Source of the DNA: Clostridium mobile
GTDB taxonomy: Bacteria; Bacillota; Clostridia; Clostridiales; Clostridiaceae
Assembly (NCBI RefSeq): GCF_018918285.1
Contig: NZ_JAHLQF010000003.1
Coordinates: 186,001 to 250,000 of the forward strand
Reading direction: 5' to 3'
DNA length: 64,000 nt
Shown in pieces: positions 17,389-24,673 of the stretch. Position 1 is the stretch's first letter, and every line of letters begins with the position of its first letter. Position numbers and translations under genes: made by a program. Under the pieces are notes generated by a model. That model saw nothing but the letters and a program-made list of their open reading frames with translations. It did no database searches and was not told where the DNA came from.

Positions 17389-19179
17389 ATGAAAAAAGAA
17401 AATTGGTTAAGAACGGTTTTGTCCTTTGCCAAGGAGTGCAGACTGAAAATGATTATTTCAGTAATATGCGCAATAATAAGTGTTGCAGGGGGAATCGTGC
17501 CCTATATAGGAGTTTATCAAATCATCATTTCATTTTTCGAAGGAAGGCAGACGATAAAGAACGTATTATTTTGGTCAGCAATATGTCTTGCTGGGTATGT
17601 GGTGAAACTTCTTTTTTATGCTATATCTACTATGTTAGCGCATTTTTCTGCATACACCATACTAGAGAATATGCGCCTTAAGATTGCTGACAGATTAATG
17701 AAAGCTCCACTTGGCACTGTGCTGAATCAACCGGTAGGAAAGCTAAAAAATGTGATTGTAGACCGAGTGGAAACTATTGAACTTCCTTTGGCTCATCTGA
17801 TTCCAGAAGGAATCTCTAATCTGCTTTTGCCTATAGGTGTGTTTGTCTATATTATTATGATAGATTGGCGCATGGCATTTGCAGCAATGGTTACGGTACC
17901 TATCGCAGTTGTAGCATATGCAATTATGATGAGGACATTTAATAAGCAATATGCAGATTACATGGAGTCTAGCAACTATGTAAATAGCGTTATTGTAGAA
18001 TATGTAGAGGGAATTGAAGTCATTAAGGCATTTGGTCGGTCTTCATCCTCTTATGAAAAGTTTGAAAAAGCAGTCGAGTCTTTTAAAGCATATACACTAA
18101 ACTGGTTTGAAAGCACTTGGAAACTCATGAACTTTGGTGGAGCGGTTTTACCATCAACTATACTTGGCACCATGCCTATCGGAATGTATCTGTATATGAA
18201 TGGGTCTTTAAGTCCGGCAGATCTTACAATGTGTTTGATATTGTCTTTAGGAATTGTAGCACCATTAACTAGCTTTACGGTATTTGTGAATGAGGCCAAA
18301 GCTATAGAATATGCTGTCAATGATGCATATGAATTTTTAAATTTAAAGGAACTTGAAAATCCATTAGAGTTGGTAAATATTCATAGATATGATATTGAAC
18401 TTAAAAATGTATGCTTTTCCTATGATACCGATAAAGCTGATAATTTAAATAGTACAGAAAAAGATGTACTTAATAACATTAATCTAAAACTTCCTGAAGG
18501 AAATTTTGCGGCTTTGGTTGGTCCTTCGGGAGGAGGAAAGTCTACGGTTGCAAGGTTGATTACACGATTTTGGGATGTGGACAACGGAGAAGTGAAAATT
18601 GGTGGTATTAATATCAAAAGTCTTCCTTTGTCACAGCTTGCTGACACGGTGAGTTTCGTAACTCAGGATAATTTCTTGTTTAATTGTTCAATTATGGAGA
18701 ATATACGACTTGGTAATCCTAGTGCGTCTGATAAAGAAGTAATTAATGCAGCAAAGGCAGCTTGTTGTCATGAGTTTATCCAAAATCTTGATAAGGGATA
18801 TGATACCAATGCTGGAGAAGCCGGAGGAAAATTGTCAGGGGGAGAAAAGCAAAGGATTGCTATAGCAAGAGCTATCTTAAAAAATGCACCTATTGTTATC
18901 ATGGATGAAGCAACAGCTTTTACAGATCCTGAAAATGAAGATAAAATTCAAAAATCCATTGCCGCCCTTACTAAAGGAAAAACCTTATTGGTCATTGCTC
19001 ATAGGCTGTCAACCATAAAAAATGCAGACCAGATTATCGTTATGGAAAAAGGGTGCATCATAAATACAGGTACACATGAAGAGTTGCTCAAGGGATGCGA
19101 ACTTTATAAAGGTATGTGGGAGGCTCATATTGGTGCAAAGAAATGGGCAGCTAATAATGAGAAAGGAGGAGTAAAGTAA
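17389..19179 (+). CDS. ABC transporter, fused membrane and ATPase domains (IrtA/YbtP-like), module 1
   Basis: A 596-residue half-transporter. Six transmembrane helices fill residues 15-310 in the ABC-exporter (type IV) fold. The ATPase domain follows with Walker A GPSGGGKST, signature LSGGEKQRIAIARA, Walker B IVIMDEAT and switch IAHRLST. The gene ends one base before the next ABC gene, and together they form a heterodimer. Paired exporter-fold proteins beside an AraC regulator resemble YbtP/YbtQ and IrtA/IrtB, which import iron-siderophore complexes. The substrate here is not proven. In the Walker B follow-up it has ATAFTDPEN rather than ATASVDPEN. Confidence 0.88.
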   Translation: MKKENWLRTVLSFAKECRLKMIISVICAIISVAGGIVPYIGVYQIIISFFEGRQTIKNVLFWSAICLAGYVVKLLFYAISTMLAHFSAYTILENMRLKIADRLMKAPLGTVLNQPVGKLKNVIVDRVETIELPLAHLIPEGISNLLLPIGVFVYIIMIDWRMAFAAMVTVPIAVVAYAIMMRTFNKQYADYMESSNYVNSVIVEYVEGIEVIKAFGRSSSSYEKFEKAVESFKAYTLNWFESTWKLMNFGGAVLPSTILGTMPIGMYLYMNGSLSPADLTMCLILSLGIVAPLTSFTVFVNEAKAIEYAVNDAYEFLNLKELENPLELVNIHRYDIELKNVCFSYDTDKADNLNSTEKDVLNNINLKLPEGNFAALVGPSGGGKSTVARLITRFWDVDNGEVKIGGINIKSLPLSQLADTVSFVTQDNFLFNCSIMENIRLGNPSASDKEVINAAKAACCHEFIQNLDKGYDTNAGEAGGKLSGGEKQRIAIARAILKNAPIVIMDEATAFTDPENEDKIQKSIAALTKGKTLLVIAHRLSTIKNADQIIVMEKGCIINTGTHEELLKGCELYKGMWEAHIGAKKWAANNEKGGVK

Positions 19180-19180
19180 G

Positions 19181-20926
19181 ATGTTTAAATCAATAAAAAG
19201 AATCATTCAGTGGTCTGGTGACAGAAAGAAACGCTTATATATAGGGTTTATATATTCCTTCTTTAATACTATGTTTACAGCCATGCCAATTATGGGAGCT
19301 TCATATGGACTGAATCTCATCATAGAGGACATGAAGGGGACTAGCAAGTTGACAATAGATTGGGTATTTTATATGTTAGGATTTATGATTTTTACTGTGG
19401 CAGGCAGGTTTTTGTTTGCTTATCTTCGAGCATCCACCCAAGAAAGTATTGGCCATGAAGTAACGGCAGAACAAAGAATTGGGATTGGTGACATATTAAA
19501 AAGGGTATCTTTGGGGTTTTTTAGCGAAAAGAACGCTGGAGAAATTTCCTCGGCTGTAACAACAGATTTGTCCTTTATTGAAATGCACGGGATGAAGATG
19601 ATTGATGTGGTGGTAAACGGATATATCAGTGCATTTACAATGGTGATTTGTCTGGCCTTTTATAATTTGTGGATTGCTCTCATTGCAGTAGCAGGTATCT
19701 TGTTATCTGCTTTATTCTTAAAATTGCTCGATGACAAGAGCAATGAAAATGCACCGGTGCATCAGAAGGCACAGGATAGCATGATAGCAGCTACTATTGA
19801 ATATATCAGAGGAATGCCTGTGGTTAAGGCGTTTAAACAAGATGGAGTCTCTATAGAAGGTATTCGTAACGCCTATAAGATGAGCAAGGATATAAATATT
19901 AAAATTGAAAAGAATTATGTTCCTTATAATTGCTTCCATTTATTTGTACTTAAGGCAGCATCTGTGAGCATTGTTCTTGCATCAGCGATAATGGCTGTAA
20001 ATAGATTTATGGATATCCCCACTATGCTTATGATGGCTATATTCTCTTTTGTGATCTTTGGACATATTGAAACCATAAATAATGCAGCTCATGTATTGAA
20101 AATTATTGATGCTACATTGGATAAATTAGATAGCATAGAAAATGCAGAATTTATTGATAAAAACAGCAAGGAGATAGAATTATTCAAATATGATATTGAG
20201 TTTGAAGATGTTACCTTTGCCTATGAAAAGCGAGATGTATTAAAGAATGTATCATTCACTATACCAGAGAATACCACTACAGCAATAGTTGGTCCTTCGG
20301 GAAGCGGAAAATCCACAATATGCAGTTTGATTGCTAGATTTTATGACGTTGATAAAGGAAGTGTGTCCGTGGGAGGCGTCAATGTAAAAGAGATGACTTG
20401 TGACAGCCTTCTCAAAAACATCAGCATGGTGTTTCAAAAGGTATATTTATTCCATGATACAGTGCTTAATAATATTCGATTTGGAAAACCAGAGGCAAGC
20501 TTTGAAGAGGTGGTGGAGGTAGCTAAAAAAGCCTGCTGTCATGACTTCATTATGAACCTCCCTGCTGGATATGAAACAGTGATTGGCGACGGTGGCTCCA
20601 CTCTTTCTGGAGGTGAAAAACAACGAATATCTATAGCTAGAGCAATGCTGAAAAATGCTCCAATTGTTATTTTAGATGAGGCAACTGCCAGTGTAGATCC
20701 GGAAAACGAACATGCAATACAGAAGGCTATCAGTGCATTGGTACATGGGAAAACCATCATAATCATTGCACACCGCCTTGCTACCATTGAAAATGCAGAT
20801 CAGATACTTGTGGTGGACGAGGGACGTATTGTGCAAAGAGGAACTCATGAAGAGTTGATAGATCACAAGGGTGTTTATAAGAAGTTTTTAGATATACGAA
20901 AGACAGCGGAAGGATGGAGCATTTAA
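19181..20926 (+). CDS. ABC transporter, fused membrane and ATPase domains (IrtB/YbtQ-like), module 1
   Basis: A 581-residue partner of the preceding gene. Six membrane helices (residues 20-300) precede an ATPase with Walker A GPSGSGKST, signature LSGGEKQRISIARAML, Walker B IVILDEATASVDPEN and switch IAHRLAT. The ribosome site GAAAGGAGGAG lies at the end of the upstream gene, so the two are co-translated. It is paralogous to the gene at 34569-36293. It probably forms a heterodimer for siderophore or peptide transport. Confidence 0.88.
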   Translation: MFKSIKRIIQWSGDRKKRLYIGFIYSFFNTMFTAMPIMGASYGLNLIIEDMKGTSKLTIDWVFYMLGFMIFTVAGRFLFAYLRASTQESIGHEVTAEQRIGIGDILKRVSLGFFSEKNAGEISSAVTTDLSFIEMHGMKMIDVVVNGYISAFTMVICLAFYNLWIALIAVAGILLSALFLKLLDDKSNENAPVHQKAQDSMIAATIEYIRGMPVVKAFKQDGVSIEGIRNAYKMSKDINIKIEKNYVPYNCFHLFVLKAASVSIVLASAIMAVNRFMDIPTMLMMAIFSFVIFGHIETINNAAHVLKIIDATLDKLDSIENAEFIDKNSKEIELFKYDIEFEDVTFAYEKRDVLKNVSFTIPENTTTAIVGPSGSGKSTICSLIARFYDVDKGSVSVGGVNVKEMTCDSLLKNISMVFQKVYLFHDTVLNNIRFGKPEASFEEVVEVAKKACCHDFIMNLPAGYETVIGDGGSTLSGGEKQRISIARAMLKNAPIVILDEATASVDPENEHAIQKAISALVHGKTIIIIAHRLATIENADQILVVDEGRIVQRGTHEELIDHKGVYKKFLDIRKTAEGWSI

Positions 20927-21058
20927 GAATATTTATCTAAACATGTCAGTACAATCATTTTCGTTAAGGTATTTATTTATTGGCCCAATCGGTTTATGGA
21001 TGTATAATTGAATTAATCGATTCGGTCGAGAATATAAATAAAAGGTTATGATGTTTGA

Positions 21059-21223
21059 AAAACTACCACCATTCGCGCATTACTCGGATTTATACAGCCA
21101 AATAGTGGCACATGTACTATTAGAGGACTCGATTGCTCAAACAACGCGCCGGAAATTCAGAAAACTCTTGGCTATATACCCGGTGAAATGGCATTTCTCG
21201 ATGACATGATTAGAAATAATTGA
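21059..21223 (+). pseudogene. Fragment of an ABC transporter ATPase gene
   Basis: The frame reads KTTTIRALLGFIQPNSGTCT then IRGLDCSNNAPEIQKTLGYI and PGEMAFLDDMI before a stop. This is the segment just after Walker A of a drug-type (BcrA/CcmA-like) ABC ATPase, starting inside the GKTT motif; the glycine loop before it and everything after the Q-loop are lost. Confidence 0.7.
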
Positions 21224-21239
21224 TTATTTTGAAGATATT

Positions 21240-21268
21240 AGCTGTTTGCCTTAGCAAGCAGCTTTTTT
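21240..21268 (+). terminator. Rho-independent terminator
   Basis: AGCTGTTTGC (21240-21249) pairs with GCAAGCAGCT (21254-21263), one G-T wobble, followed by TTTTTT. Confidence 0.75.
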
Positions 21269-21342
21269 AATAAGTACTATTAAGAAAAAAGTTTGTAACA
21301 AACATAAAACTTGTGAGTCATATATACGAAAGGGGTGAGAAC

Positions 21343-21819
21343 TTGCTCAATACTAAAGAATTTAAAGAATTATATAGCAAATATTTTAATGATGTATATA
21401 AATTCTTACTTTCCATAAGCAGAGATGAACAGATTGCAGAAGAAATAGCACAGGAGACTTTTTTTAAGGCTTTGAAAAGTATAGAACAGTTTAATGGACA
21501 ATGTAAACCTCTTGTATGGTTGTGCCAGATTGCTAAGAATACATATTTCTCATATTATCGCAAGAATAAAAAAAATAAGGAACTGATTCAAGAGGAAGAA
21601 ACATATGAATTTGAGAATTTAATTGAGAATAAAGAAACTGCCAGAGAAATTCATCGATGCCTGCATAATTTAAAAGAACCATACAAAGAAGTATTTACGC
21701 TACGTATATTTGGAGAATTACCGTTCTCTCAAATAGCAGAATTATTTGGAAAAACCGAAAGTTGGGCGAGAGTTACATTTTATCGAGCAAAAACAAAATT
21801 GAAGGAGGAATTGAAATGA
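21343..21819 (+). CDS. ECF-family RNA polymerase sigma factor
   Basis: A 158-residue group 4 sigma factor. Region 2 contains EQIAEEIAQETFFKALKSI, and region 4 contains LPFSQIAELFGKTESWARVTFYRAK, the DNA-binding helix-turn-helix. The start is TTG 21343 behind AAAGGGGTGAG; the GTG-initiated extension from 21313 overlaps the ribosome site. The stop overlaps the anti-sigma start (ATGA), the usual sigma/anti-sigma coupling. The inducing stress is unknown. Confidence 0.87.
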   Translation: MLNTKEFKELYSKYFNDVYKFLLSISRDEQIAEEIAQETFFKALKSIEQFNGQCKPLVWLCQIAKNTYFSYYRKNKKNKELIQEEETYEFENLIENKETAREIHRCLHNLKEPYKEVFTLRIFGELPFSQIAELFGKTESWARVTFYRAKTKLKEELK

Positions 21820-22118
21820 AAATATCCTGCGATGTTATTAGAGATTTATTACCTTTATATTATGACAACATATGTAGTGAAGAAAGCAGAAAACTTGTAA
21901 ATGAACATATTGAGACATGTGAGAAGTGTAAAATGGAATTAGAAAGTATGTCTATGGTAATTGATGTAACAAAAAAGAATTTAGATGAAATGGAAATGAT
22001 GAAGAATGTTTCTAGAAGATGGCGTCGAGATAAGCTTAAATCATTAGGCGAAGGCATTTTAATCACCATTATTGTAGTACTGATTCTAAGTTGCTTTATC
22101 AGGATTAAATCATTTTAG
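21816..22118 (+). CDS. Short zinc-binding anti-sigma factor (zf-HC2 type)
   Basis: A 100-residue protein. The N-terminal domain has the HxxxCxxC zinc motif in HIETCEKC, typical of ZAS/zf-HC2 anti-sigma factors. A single transmembrane helix (IITIIVVLILSCF) follows near residue 85 and almost no extracytoplasmic part remains. The ATG overlaps the sigma gene stop. The family is usually longer, so the sensor domain may have been lost: downstream (about 22142-22285) another frame is open and coding-like but lacks a start. Confidence 0.78.
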   Translation: MKISCDVIRDLLPLYYDNICSEESRKLVNEHIETCEKCKMELESMSMVIDVTKKNLDEMEMMKNVSRRWRRDKLKSLGEGILITIIVVLILSCFIRIKSF

Positions 22119-22280
22119 ATGATGGGGAGGAATTATAATCAATGATGGTGGCATTTTTACCACAATTCCACAGCTTTCAAGCTATATAAATGGTGATTTT
22201 TTTAAGAAGCAATTCAACATGGTGAATTATAGTACTACAGATAAAGAATTTTACTTTTCTACTCTAAAGCAAGCTAACAA

Positions 22281-22315
22281 AAACATCCCGCAATCAGAAA
22301 AAGTGGGATGTTTTT
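22281..22315 (+). terminator. Terminator of the ECF sigma/anti-sigma operon
   Basis: AAACATCCC (22281-22289) and GGGATGTTT (22305-22313) form the stem, followed by TTTTT. It lies between the convergent anti-sigma and PNPOx-like genes. Confidence 0.7.
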
Positions 22316-22361
22316 ATTGGAAAATAATATTTAGTCTTTATGACAATGGGATAAAACAGGA

Positions 22362-22847
22362 TTACCTCTTACTCTGTTTATAATATTTTCCTGTGCACTC
22401 TACAATATCAATCTCAATCACAGCGGTACCCTTAATCATGTTATCAGGAAGTTCTTTCCCCGCAAATTGCGGTGTGTATTTTTCAACTATCTTATTTAGT
22501 ACCTCACGCTTGCAATTAAGATCCTCAACCAGCGAAGCATCCCCAATAATCACAACACTATTGTACTCTGCGTTAGTATCACAAGGATTATCATCGCTTT
22601 CGATTAAAAGGCCAATCAATTCATTAACCTCAAAACATACCTTGGAGTTTCGCTTGATATTATCGATTTTTTGTCCTTTTGGAAGGCCGTGTAAATAAAT
22701 TTTGTTATTAGAGTAAATGAAGTGCATACCAACGGAATAGGGATACCCATCCTCATTAATGGTAGCGAAGCTCCCGGTTTCCGTACGATGAAGTAGCGCG
22801 TCAATCTGCTCCGACGTTAATTGAAATTTCTTCATTCTGTATTGCAT
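22362..22847 (-). CDS. Pyridoxamine 5'-phosphate oxidase-fold (NimA-like) flavin protein
   Basis: A 161-residue protein of the PNPOx-like split-barrel family. It has the typical N-terminal segment GSFATINEDGYPYSVGMHFIY and the LHGLPKGQKIDNIKRNSKVCFEV strand-turn region, as in clostridial NimA/'5-nitroimidazole antibiotic resistance' proteins that bind FMN. AAGGAGG precedes ATG 22847. It is divergent from a MocR-type regulator, a pairing often seen for vitamin B6-related or PNPOx-fold genes, so it is probably that regulator's target. Confidence 0.84.
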   Translation of the reverse strand: MQYRMKKFQLTSEQIDALLHRTETGSFATINEDGYPYSVGMHFIYSNNKIYLHGLPKGQKIDNIKRNSKVCFEVNELIGLLIESDDNPCDTNAEYNSVVIIGDASLVEDLNCKREVLNKIVEKYTPQFAGKELPDNMIKGTAVIEIDIVECTGKYYKQSKR

Positions 22848-22925
22848 AATTTCATTATCCTCCTTGTAGTTTGAACTTGATCCTCATTCAAGATAAATAT
22901 GTACTTGATATACAATCAAACATAC

Positions 22926-22986
22926 TATATCATATAAGTGTACCTATAACAAGGCACACTTATATGATATAACATAGGGTACACTT
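22926..22986. promoter_or_regulatory. Dyad operator between divergent MocR and PNPOx genes
   Basis: Perfect 16-bp arms TATATCATATAAGTGT (22926-22941) and its complement (22956-22971) are separated by 14 bases. A third half-site GGTACACTT follows near 22978. AAGTGT-type half-sites therefore occur three times, as expected for a MocR/PdxR-type binding region. Confidence 0.65.
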
Positions 22987-23010
22987 TGGTAAAAGGATGG
23001 TTATAATTCT

Positions 23011-24432
23011 ATGATTTACATACAAAAAAATTCAAATTATCCAATATATCTTCAAATCTACTGTAAGATCAAGGAAGATATTGAACAAGGAAATATTGTA
23101 CATGGAGAACGGCTTCCAGGTATTCGCACACTAGCCCAAACATTGGGTATTGCGCGAAATACTGTCAATCGGGCTTATGCTCAGTTGGCTGTGGAAGGAT
23201 ATATTCAATCAAAACATGGCTCAGGATTTTTGGTTCTGGATACCGCAAATAAAGTTACGAAGATGAATTATGTACAACAGGATACAACCTCTTCATCTAT
23301 GGAAATATCGGAACTGAATCAACCTGTAAGTCCATATGATTTTCAGTACGGCGAGCTTTCTTATGAGCAATTCCCATTTAAGTTATGGCGAAAATATATC
23401 TCTCAAATTCTTCTTTCACCACAAAAAGAGGTAGTTAATCAGTATCCAGATAAGCAGGGTGATTTATTATTAAGACAAGAGATCAAAAAACACCTGCATA
23501 GATCAAGAGGTATGATTTGTTGTGAAGAACAAATTATCGTTGGCTGTGGACTACACTATTCGTTAGATATTTTGTGCAAGCTTCTGGCTAAAGAAAACAA
23601 CACGATTGCTATGGAGGAGCCTGGCTATAATGGGGCAAGGGATGTATTTATCAACAATAATTATAATCTACATTTGCTACCAGCCAGTAGAGAGGGGCTT
23701 ATCATCTCATCCATTTACCATTCTGGCGCATGTGCTGCCTATGTAACACCTTCACATCAATTTCCTTACGGAACCGTGATGCCGATTTCTCAGCGCAAGG
23801 AGCTACTTAATTGGGCAAATGCTAACGATGCATATATCATTGAGGACGATTATGACAGTGAGCTTAGATATGATGCCAATCCCGTGCCGGCGCTCCATTC
23901 CCTAGACGCCCATGACCGTACTATCTACATCGGAACTTTTTCAAAGTCTCTTTCTCCTTCTCTGCGGGTAAACTATATGGTGCTGCCAGTACAGATGCTC
24001 ACTATGTATTGTAGTCTGTTCCGTTCCTATAATTCCCCCGTATCATGGCTGACACAACGTGCCCTAGCCGCATATATGAGGGATGAAAACTATGAGAGCC
24101 ATATTCGTAAGATGTGCCTCACCTACAAAAGGCGGCATGATGTGTTTATACAGGAAGCAACAAAAATGTTTGGCAACAAAGTAATCCTACATGGTCGTGG
24201 GGCAGGGTTACATTTCGTTTTGGAGTTCCCAGATGGTGAAGAACAGGATTGGCTTATTAAACAGGCAGAAAAAGTCGGCGTCAAAGCATATCCTATGATT
24301 CCATTCTGGAATGACCAAAATGCTTGTCCTCAAAATATGTTATTTACAGGATATAGCTTGCTGAGTGAACAACAAATACGAGAAGGTATTGCATTGCTGC
24401 AATCCGCATGGTTCGGTACAGTATCAAAATGA
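23011..24432 (+). CDS. MocR/PdxR-family regulator (GntR HTH fused to aminotransferase)
   Basis: A 473-residue regulator. Residues 1-75 are a GntR winged helix (IRTLAQTLGIARNTVNRAYAQLAVEGYI). Residues 110-470 are a fold-type I aminotransferase domain with the PLP lysine in FSKSLSPSLR and the DDYDSEL motif. Such proteins sense PLP or its amino-acid adducts and control B6-linked genes. The start ATG 23011 follows AAAGGATGG. It is transcribed away from the PNPOx-like gene across a dyad operator. Confidence 0.9.
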   Translation: MIYIQKNSNYPIYLQIYCKIKEDIEQGNIVHGERLPGIRTLAQTLGIARNTVNRAYAQLAVEGYIQSKHGSGFLVLDTANKVTKMNYVQQDTTSSSMEISELNQPVSPYDFQYGELSYEQFPFKLWRKYISQILLSPQKEVVNQYPDKQGDLLLRQEIKKHLHRSRGMICCEEQIIVGCGLHYSLDILCKLLAKENNTIAMEEPGYNGARDVFINNNYNLHLLPASREGLIISSIYHSGACAAYVTPSHQFPYGTVMPISQRKELLNWANANDAYIIEDDYDSELRYDANPVPALHSLDAHDRTIYIGTFSKSLSPSLRVNYMVLPVQMLTMYCSLFRSYNSPVSWLTQRALAAYMRDENYESHIRKMCLTYKRRHDVFIQEATKMFGNKVILHGRGAGLHFVLEFPDGEEQDWLIKQAEKVGVKAYPMIPFWNDQNACPQNMLFTGYSLLSEQQIREGIALLQSAWFGTVSK

Positions 24433-24484
24433 AAATTGAATGGTGAAATTTAGGAAGAAAAACTGTTAGAAATGGAGAAGACTA

Positions 24485-24583
24485 ATGCAAACGGTTAAAA
24501 CAAAGCATTTTGAATATGGCAGTACAGAATTAAATTACCTTACATCTGCCGACCCCGTTCTTGGTGCTGCAATGAAGAGCTAG
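24485..24583 (+). pseudogene. Truncated DNA-3-methyladenine glycosylase (AlkA-like) N-terminus
   Basis: A 32-codon frame from ATG reads MQTVKTKHFEYGSTELNYLT followed by SADPVLGAAMKS, then TAG. The FEYG...YL...D..LG pattern is the N-terminal start of clostridial AlkA-like DNA-3-methyladenine glycosylases (about 200 residues). A good ribosome site (AATGGAGAAG) remains, but the enzyme body is gone. Confidence 0.5.
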
Positions 24584-24619
24584 ATAAGATATTGTCTTCT
24601 TCAATAATATAATTAAGAT

Positions 24620-24666
24620 AGAAAAGATCATGAAATTCTTAGTTAATGAATTTCATGATCTTTTCT
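24620..24666. terminator. Bidirectional terminator
   Basis: An 18-19 bp stem (AGAAAAGATCATGAAATT and its complement at 24649-24666) with an A-rich 5' and T-rich 3' flank. It ends the minus-strand ABC operon and any transcript from the left. Confidence 0.8.
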
Positions 24667-24673
24667 GTTTATT

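Larger units (their letters stand above)
20927..21342. other. Intergenic region with ABC ATPase debris
   Basis: It holds the ABC ATPase fragment (21059-21223) and its terminator (21240-21268), then the leader of the ECF sigma gene. Nothing else was seen. Confidence 0.5.

Noticed and set aside
22142-22380. Open frame after the short anti-sigma gene
   Set aside because: No start codon, and it runs through a terminator; only its first part may be old coding sequence.
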